From contig FR887301.1 in NCBI GenBank assembly GCA_000436755.1, forward strand, positions 1-12,125: a stretch of DNA of 12,125 nt, read 5' to 3'. How positions within the stretch are numbered: position 1 is the first letter of the stretch; every line of letters begins with the position of its first letter. The DNA comes from Clostridium sp. CAG:253 (GTDB taxonomy: Bacteria > Bacillota > Clostridia > Lachnospirales > Lachnospiraceae). The notes under the pieces are model-generated. The model was not told the origin of the DNA. It saw only the letters and a program-made list of their open reading frames with translations, and did no database searches. The translations under genes were made by a program, and so were the position numbers. Shown here piece after piece: positions 8,031-12,125 of the stretch.

Positions 8031-9140
8031 TTTGACGCACCCAAGCTTGCTATTCTGTTTTTCATCTATATTTTCTATATATACCGTATTTTCAAACACT
8101 GTTTCTAATATGACATTGTCATTAATAAATCCGACCTTATCAACTTTACTGCCATCATAACTGTATATCATACTTTTCTTCTGCTTTTTATCATATTTTT
8201 CAAAATACACCTCATCCTTCTTAAAAGTCGGAATAAGCGTCATTTCATCTCCGAGCTCTTTAGTTATGTTCTTCTGCGTATCATATGCGTATAATTTACC
8301 CTTATCATTGTAAAAATATTGATTCTGCCACAGTTGCAATGTCAACAGATTATCAGGATTCTGTATTTTGGTATTTTTATCTCCCGAAAAATCACTGCGA
8401 TAAATGCTCTCTACTATATGTTTATCCAGATAATCCCAATCTTCAGAATGTTTCAACGCCTGTTTTTCGCTTACATCATACCCCAAAAGTGAGTAATAGA
8501 CCTCACCCTTTTTTGTAATATCTATTGACAAAATTCGGGCATTGCACAATTCTTTTTCAAATATCGTTCTGCCTTTTTTACTTTTCATATCATATACATA
8601 AACTCCGGCTGTCTGAAGCGGTAAATCTTCATAATTTTTTTTATCATATTGATTATAATATCCGATAGCAATATATCTATCTGTCACAGCAGCGCACTCT
8701 ATATACTGAATATTGTCACTAAGCATACATATTTTTTTTCTGTTTTGTCCGTTGACAGATGATTGATATAAATAAACTTCACCTAACTTTTTTGCATTGT
8801 AATCCGTAATCAATAACAGTTTTTTATTTTCTTCATAAGCTATCAATTGAGTAGCATCAAAATAGGCAGAACATGTCTCTTTATCATGTTTACAGGATGC
8901 ATCATTACAAATTAATACATCCTTGCCTGTTTTTGCATCCAGATAATGAAGATAATTACTTTCGGTATAAAAGCACCCATTTCCACTATATGATTTTTTT
9001 GCAAAATCTATATACCATTCCTGTCCTTCCTGCTGACCGGTTGTATTTTTTCTTAACACTCCCTTACATACTGCCACTGCTATTACTAAAGCCACCAATA
9101 CTATAAATCCTGTCATAACCCGCTTTTTACTTTTTTTCAT
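8007..9140 (-). CDS. Membrane-anchored propeller-like extracytoplasmic protein with Cys/His cluster
   Basis: This 377-residue protein has a basic N-terminus, one membrane helix at about 9-29 and an exterior domain. AVAVC is a poor lipobox, so I favour an uncleaved anchor. Repeated short strand groups (NYLHYLDAKTGKDV, GEVYLYQSSVNGQN, AGVYVYDMKSKKG, GKLYAYDTQKN) give the look of a beta-propeller of the kind often called DUF5050-like in Lachnospiraceae. At 78-90 the motif LICNDASCKHDKETC places three Cys and one His close together (Cys78, Cys83, His85, Cys90). From memory, related clostridial propellers share this cluster, which could bind a metal or form disulfides. GGGGG lies nine bases before the ATG. 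The gene follows the binding-protein gene by 33 bases and overlaps the permease start by four (ATGA), so translational coupling is expected. Likely an accessory or sensor subunit of the ABC transporter; this is inferred from context. Confidence 0.75.
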   Translation of the reverse strand: MKKSKKRVMTGFIVLVALVIAVAVCKGVLRKNTTGQQEGQEWYIDFAKKSYSGNGCFYTESNYLHYLDAKTGKDVLICNDASCKHDKETCSAYFDATQLIAYEENKKLLLITDYNAKKLGEVYLYQSSVNGQNRKKICMLSDNIQYIECAAVTDRYIAIGYYNQYDKKNYEDLPLQTAGVYVYDMKSKKGRTIFEKELCNARILSIDITKKGEVYYSLLGYDVSEKQALKHSEDWDYLDKHIVESIYRSDFSGDKNTKIQNPDNLLTLQLWQNQYFYNDKGKLYAYDTQKNITKELGDEMTLIPTFKKDEVYFEKYDKKQKKSMIYSYDGSKVDKVGFINDNVILETVFENTVYIENIDEKQNSKLGCVKSVEDIIK

Positions 9141-9173
9141 ATAAAAATTCCCCCATCAATTCCTGTCATTTTG

Positions 9174-10664
9174 TCATTTACTGCACCATTTACTAATCTG
9201 ACTGTTTAATTCCCTTTCCACTTTCTTGCTCTCAGAAGCATTGCAGGCTTTTACCGCATCAGCAAGTGCTGAATCAAAATCTTTCTTCTGCCAGATTTCT
9301 TCGTATTTTGATGTAACTTCATATAATTTTATCATTTTATCATCAAAATCAGTTAAATCCGGTACAAACCCCATCAATGTAGATTTCTGCATTGCAGGTG
9401 TCCCAAGTAAACTTCGCTTTTCTTTTGCCCGGTTTCTTGGAAAATCTTCTTCTTCCCATGGGTAAACATAATCATAAATACCTGTAATAAAAATTTCTGA
9501 ATATTCACTTTTTACATTTCCCTCCATATCATATACATAACCGTTTTTGAGTTGATATGTTTTTCCTTTTTTTCCATGAATCAATAAATTAGCGTACTTT
9601 GAATCCGTATACAGCAAAGACAATAACTGCAATGCTTCACTTTTCTTTTTACTTATCTTATTTACACCTGTGCTGCCACTTGTACGTGTTAAAAAGAAAT
9701 ATGGAAGCTGTACTATTTTCATATTGTCTCTTACACGCTCAAATACCTCATCCCTTGTATATCCCATCCATATAGCAAACTTCATACTGCTAATCATACT
9801 TTTACTTTTTTCATCAACATCCAATGCTACAATCTTTTTTTCCTGATGCCACTTGTGCAGCAATCGAAGACAATTAACAATTTTAGGAGTTTCAAACGGA
9901 CATGAAACCACACCTGTTTTAATGTCGGTAACCACTCCATTTTTATATAAATATCCCGATTGTTCACAAATATCTTGAAACGCTAACTGCCACAAAATAC
10001 CGTTTGTTCCTTTGGGCAGCTTCACTTTATTAAGAATACCATCCAGTTCCTGCATTGAACTGCCGTCGAAAGCTATGTTTTTTCCAAATATTTTTTTATT
10101 AAAAGCCGCAAATGAAGTTCCATCTTGTGCAGTCTGTACTGGTATTGCACATATTTTTCCATTGATTTTTACCGTATCCCATATATTATCATGAAATGCG
10201 TTGTGCAGTTTCTTTCCTTCGGCTGATTTTAGATAATTATTTAAATTGAGAAAAGCTCCACTCTTAATAAGCTTTACAGATGGTTTTACCCTCTCTTCTT
10301 TCGCATCAAGTCCAAGAGAAGCAATATCTGCCGTATTATTTTTCATCTCTTTCATTACATCTTTATAATAATTATTTCCTGTCCCTGAAACACCTTTAAA
10401 CGCCACCGAAAAATTATAACCGTCTTTTTTTAACTGCTGATTTAAATACACTGTATTATCCTGCAGTTTTGTAATCTTTATAAATTCTTCCGGCAAAACC
10501 CATACAATTTTATTTTCACTTATATTCTCATCTTTATTTTCATTTTTTTGTGTATCTACTTCATTTGATTTTCTAGAAGAATCCGATTTTGTAGCAGGAC
10601 TGCCGCATGCTGTAAAAATAAACACAAAACAGAACAATAAAGTTAACAATATCTTTTTTTTCAT
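9174..10664 (-). CDS. Extracellular solute-binding lipoprotein (family 1-like)
   Basis: A type II signal with lipobox FTAC predicts lipidation at the Cys 20 residues after the chosen start, so the protein sits on the outer face of the membrane. I prefer the ATG at 10662-10664 because GGGGG is six bases upstream; the ATG at 10670 directly abuts that G-run. The body follows a carbohydrate/oligo-solute binding protein: SGAFLNLNNYLKS with IWDTVKINGKICAIPVQ near 135-175, a central WQLAFQDICEQSGYLY, and a hinge-like KKKSEALQLLSLLYTD. GFVPDLTDFDDKMIKLYEV in the last 100 residues resembles the DUF3502-type C-terminus. Such proteins normally feed MalF/MalG-type importers, yet the downstream genes encode an ABC-2 transporter and no importer permease is present. 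It may have been co-opted as a capture or sensing subunit. Expression probably depends on readthrough of the terminator at 10761-10791, since no good promoter is seen in between. Confidence 0.85.
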   Translation of the reverse strand: MKKKILLTLLFCFVFIFTACGSPATKSDSSRKSNEVDTQKNENKDENISENKIVWVLPEEFIKITKLQDNTVYLNQQLKKDGYNFSVAFKGVSGTGNNYYKDVMKEMKNNTADIASLGLDAKEERVKPSVKLIKSGAFLNLNNYLKSAEGKKLHNAFHDNIWDTVKINGKICAIPVQTAQDGTSFAAFNKKIFGKNIAFDGSSMQELDGILNKVKLPKGTNGILWQLAFQDICEQSGYLYKNGVVTDIKTGVVSCPFETPKIVNCLRLLHKWHQEKKIVALDVDEKSKSMISSMKFAIWMGYTRDEVFERVRDNMKIVQLPYFFLTRTSGSTGVNKISKKKSEALQLLSLLYTDSKYANLLIHGKKGKTYQLKNGYVYDMEGNVKSEYSEIFITGIYDYVYPWEEEDFPRNRAKEKRSLLGTPAMQKSTLMGFVPDLTDFDDKMIKLYEVTSKYEEIWQKKDFDSALADAVKACNASESKKVERELNSQISKWCSK

Positions 10665-10760
10665 ATTCATCCCCCATTCTTAACAGCAGACAATTGTGAA
10701 ACTCATAATCTCTGTGAGAATCATATAAATAAACAAAATTAATTTTATAAAAACATAACT

Positions 10761-10791
10761 AAAACAAGATGTTGTAATTCCACCTTGTTTT
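10761..10791 (-). terminator. Intrinsic terminator/attenuator after the small secreted-protein gene
   Basis: In minus-strand RNA, AAAACAAGGTG (10781-10791) pairs along all 11 positions with CATCTTGTTTT (10761-10771), with one G-U pair and a nine-base loop. The stem ends in four U residues and more U-rich sequence follows. In plus-strand RNA the same site has an A-C mismatch, so the stem is shaped for the minus strand. It starts 42 bases after the stop codon. I infer partial termination, making the small protein far more abundant than the transporter genes behind it. Confidence 0.7.
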
Positions 10792-10833
10792 AGCCGTGTT
10801 AAATTTTTATTTAAAATTTAATATATTAACGAA

Positions 10834-11217
10834 TTAAGATTCAAAAGTAGAACCTGACCATGTATCACCACCTGAACTAGCCATATGGTTTGACGATATA
10901 CTTACACTCTTGCATTTCCTTGGTGCACTAAAAGATAATGTTGCCGCAGCAGTTCCACTCTGACTTCTTTTAACTTTAATCATATCATTATCTCTTAAAT
11001 CTACATAAACATATGTCGATGTAACATTTGTCTTTAATTTTGGTGACGAGCTTACTGTTCCCGAACTTGCCGTTGTTCTTGAAAAATTACTGAATGCATT
11101 AAAATTGATTCCATTTACTCTTCCGCTTTTAGTTTGAGCAGAAACTGCTATTGCATTTGATGATATCAATACTGCCATCATTCCCATTGCTATAATTTTT
11201 TTAATTGATTTTTTCAT
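10834..11217 (-). CDS. Small Sec-secreted protein, first gene of a LytTR-type-controlled operon
   Basis: This 127-residue protein has a clear Sec signal peptide (MKKSIKKIIAMGMMAVLISS) with a cleavage site VSA|Q after residue 27, leaving a mature part of exactly 100 residues. The mature part is rich in Ser, Thr and Asn and strand-forming, with a single Cys102 and no membrane segment. It ends in SSNHMASSGGDTWSGSTF. I recognise no certain family. The Sec-type leader, small size, Gly-Trp end and an ABC-2 transporter in the same unit recall lactococcin-972-type bacteriocin loci, but the family motifs are not convincingly present. GGAGG lies nine bases before ATG, a perfect -10 lies about 40 bases upstream, and the direct repeats at 11296-11329 suggest induction by a LytTR regulator. 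Possible roles are a secreted peptide/bacteriocin-like effector, or a substrate or signal handled by the transporter. Confidence 0.75.
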   Translation of the reverse strand: MKKSIKKIIAMGMMAVLISSNAIAVSAQTKSGRVNGINFNAFSNFSRTTASSGTVSSSPKLKTNVTSTYVYVDLRDNDMIKVKRSQSGTAAATLSFSAPRKCKSVSISSNHMASSGGDTWSGSTFES

Positions 11218-11255
11218 AATACTTTTCCTCCACTGTTATTTTTTATTTTGAAACA

Positions 11256-11261
11256 ATTATA
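11256..11261 (-). promoter_or_regulatory. -10 element of the small secreted-protein promoter
   Basis: The minus strand reads a perfect TATAAT here, about 38 bases before the ATG. The hexamer 17 bases further upstream is G-rich and unlike TTGACA. A strong -10 with no -35 is typical of promoters that need an activator, in keeping with the repeat pair upstream. Confidence 0.6.
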
Positions 11262-11295
11262 CCTTACCACATTAAATCCCCCTTATGTAAAATCA

Positions 11296-11329
11296 TGTCT
11301 AAATGGTCGATTTTCGTGTCTAAATGGTC
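11296..11329 (-). promoter_or_regulatory. Direct-repeat operator resembling a LytTR response-regulator site
   Basis: Two identical 13-mers (TGTCTAAATGGTC on the plus strand) lie at 11296-11308 and 11317-11329, exactly 21 bases apart, two helical turns. On the minus strand each holds ACCATTTAG, which matches eight of nine positions of the published LytTR consensus [TA][AC][CA]GTTN[AG][TG] (the G is A). The two 9-mers are separated by 12 bases, the standard LytTR spacing. The nearer one is 37 bases upstream of the TATAAT, a fitting place for an activator. No regulator gene lies in the window. Confidence 0.65.
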
Positions 11330-11390
11330 AAATATTGTCTGTGTTTATTTTTTCTAAAAGTCTATTGCTGTTCTCGCAGTAATAATAACG

Positions 11391-11444
11391 AAAAACCCCT
11401 TTATTTTCTTTACAATTATTTCAAAAGAAAACAAAGAGGTTTTT
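11391..11444 (-). terminator. Long AT-rich hairpin, probable terminator for minus-strand transcripts
   Basis: Arms 11391-11411 and 11424-11444 (21 bases each, loop 12) are inverted copies with two differences. Both differences give G-U pairs in minus-strand RNA but A-C mismatches in plus-strand RNA. The stem opens with five A and closes with five U. It would stop transcription entering the operon from the right. A repeat-derived origin is possible. Confidence 0.6.
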
Positions 11445-11598
11445 ATTCTACGCTAAAATTTATTTTACACCACTTTACAACTTTTTTCAAAAAAAATAAA
11501 TTGTACAGAGCTTTCCGATGTATAATAAATTTGATCAAAATATAACAAAGGAAAGTGACCCTGTACGACAGGAACATTATACAACGAAAACGCACTAA
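11445..11598. other. Non-coding AT-rich stretch between hairpin and transposase remnant
   Basis: No gene is supported here. A TATAAT stands on the plus strand at 11521-11526 without a good -35. GTACAG...TTTCC (11503-11516) recurs inverted at 11550-11566 with three extra bases; it could be an eroded IS end or operator, but cannot be assigned. Together with 11218-11390, this gives about 380 bases without a gene between the small secreted-protein gene and the transposase remnant. Confidence 0.4.
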
Positions 11599-12125
11599 TT
11601 TGGTAGACTTAATCAATATTTTTTTATTTATTTTGAAACTTTTTCTGCACCTACCGCAGATACACTGTTTTTGCTGGTACTGTCAATGCTGACTTTGGAA
11701 TCAGTTCATTCAATAAGACTCCTGTATCAGCATTTTTTAGCTGAAATAACTAAGAAATCTTTAAATGCTTTTTACCACGCCTGTTCTTATGCTAAGACTG
11801 ACTATTCCAGGTTTATGAATGTGACAGCAAGGATTGCTTTACACCTGATTCCGGATCTGTTGAAAAGATTGGTGATTATTATACAGGTGTACGCCATGTA
11901 CTTACAAATCTTTTCGATAAAAGATAAGTCCTTGCATATGTCACCTCAACCACAAAAGAGAGTGGTACAAAACGCTTGTTTTTCAGTACAATTTTTCCAA
12001 AACAGTTGGGAATTTTCTGTGCATGGCATGAAAAAGCTCCATTAAATCAGACTGGCAGCGATTGGATGCAGTATATCCCCTTATTTTTACATTCATTCCG
12101 ATGGAATATTGAAGTCAGTTATTAT
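11599..12125 (+). pseudogene. Decayed IS4-superfamily transposase with internal deletion (runs off the right edge)
   Basis: The N-terminal part reads in one frame from about 11599 (LFLLVLSMLTLES, then SLNAFYHACSYAKTDYSRFMNVTA). Near 11850-11862 the match jumps to another frame and resumes far downstream in the protein as VEKIGDYYTGVRHVLTNLFDKR. A TAA stop follows at 11925-11927, then AYVTSTTKESGTKRLFFSTIF and QYIPLFLHSFRWNIEVSYY to the window end. FRWNIE matches the R-x3-E part of the IS4-type YREK signature, with His where Tyr is usual. By comparison with the transposase family as I remember it, roughly 180-190 residues including the first two catalytic Asp are missing. No ATG with a ribosome site is present. 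The element is therefore dead. Its left end, flanking target duplication and right end cannot be defined. Confidence 0.8.

Noticed and set aside
10709..10719. Small dyad TCTCTGTGAGA upstream of the binding-protein gene
   Set aside because: Only four base pairs match and the symmetry does not extend outward, so an operator is not supported.
11363..11384. Eight-pair plus-strand hairpin TATTGCTG/CAGTAATA
   Set aside because: One pair is G-U, no T-run follows, and no plus-strand transcript is known to end here.
11324..11545. A 73-codon plus-strand frame across the long hairpin
   Set aside because: It runs through the palindrome and AT-rich spacer, has no ribosome site and gives no protein-like pattern.

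Overview
The window looks like chromosome from a low-GC Firmicute, most likely a gut clostridium of the Lachnospiraceae type. This is inferred from the AT-rich, A/T-tracted DNA, the G-rich Shine-Dalgarno sites, the Lachnospiraceae-like propeller and GLUG-type surface proteins, and a recognisable clostridial IS4-superfamily transposase. Species cannot be named. Every intact gene lies on the minus strand. The only plus-strand coding sequence is a decayed transposase at the right edge. No rRNA, tRNA, CRISPR array or riboswitch was seen.

Right part (5020-11335), the main unit, read right to left. A pair of 13-nt direct repeats with a 21-nt period (11296-11329) fits the architecture of a LytTR-family response-regulator site. 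It sits just upstream of a promoter with a perfect TATAAT and a poor -35. This promoter drives a small Sec-secreted protein of 127 aa (10834-11217). An intrinsic terminator or attenuator follows (10761-10791). Then come a solute-binding lipoprotein (9174-10664), a membrane-anchored propeller-like protein (8007-9140), a 699-aa internally duplicated ABC-2 permease (5911-8010, ATGA overlap with the propeller gene) and its ATPase (5020-5883). A strong terminator closes the unit at 4962-5007. I infer one regulated envelope system: a very abundant small secreted protein plus a less abundant ABC-2 transporter with two extracytoplasmic accessory proteins. A type I importer permease, the usual partner of such a binding protein, is absent from the window.

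Middle part (1840-4734). A secreted 177-aa protein is followed by a four-helix membrane protein with a long Lys-rich linker and a degenerate FHA-like cytosolic domain, then a 370-aa HNH-nuclease protein. These may be co-transcribed, since no terminator is evident between them, but their functions do not obviously connect.

Left part (1-1672). A 525-aa secreted beta-helix/GLUG-like surface protein has its own promoter candidate. Directly behind its stop codon lies a 5'-truncated piece of a Fic-domain gene carrying the intact HPF-DGNGR signature and running off the window edge.

Right edge (11391-12125). A long hairpin that pairs fully only in minus-strand RNA separates the operon from an IS4-superfamily transposase remnant. 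The remnant has an internal deletion, a frame change, a stop codon and no start codon. The Fic fragment and the transposase remnant mark this stretch as rearranged accessory DNA.
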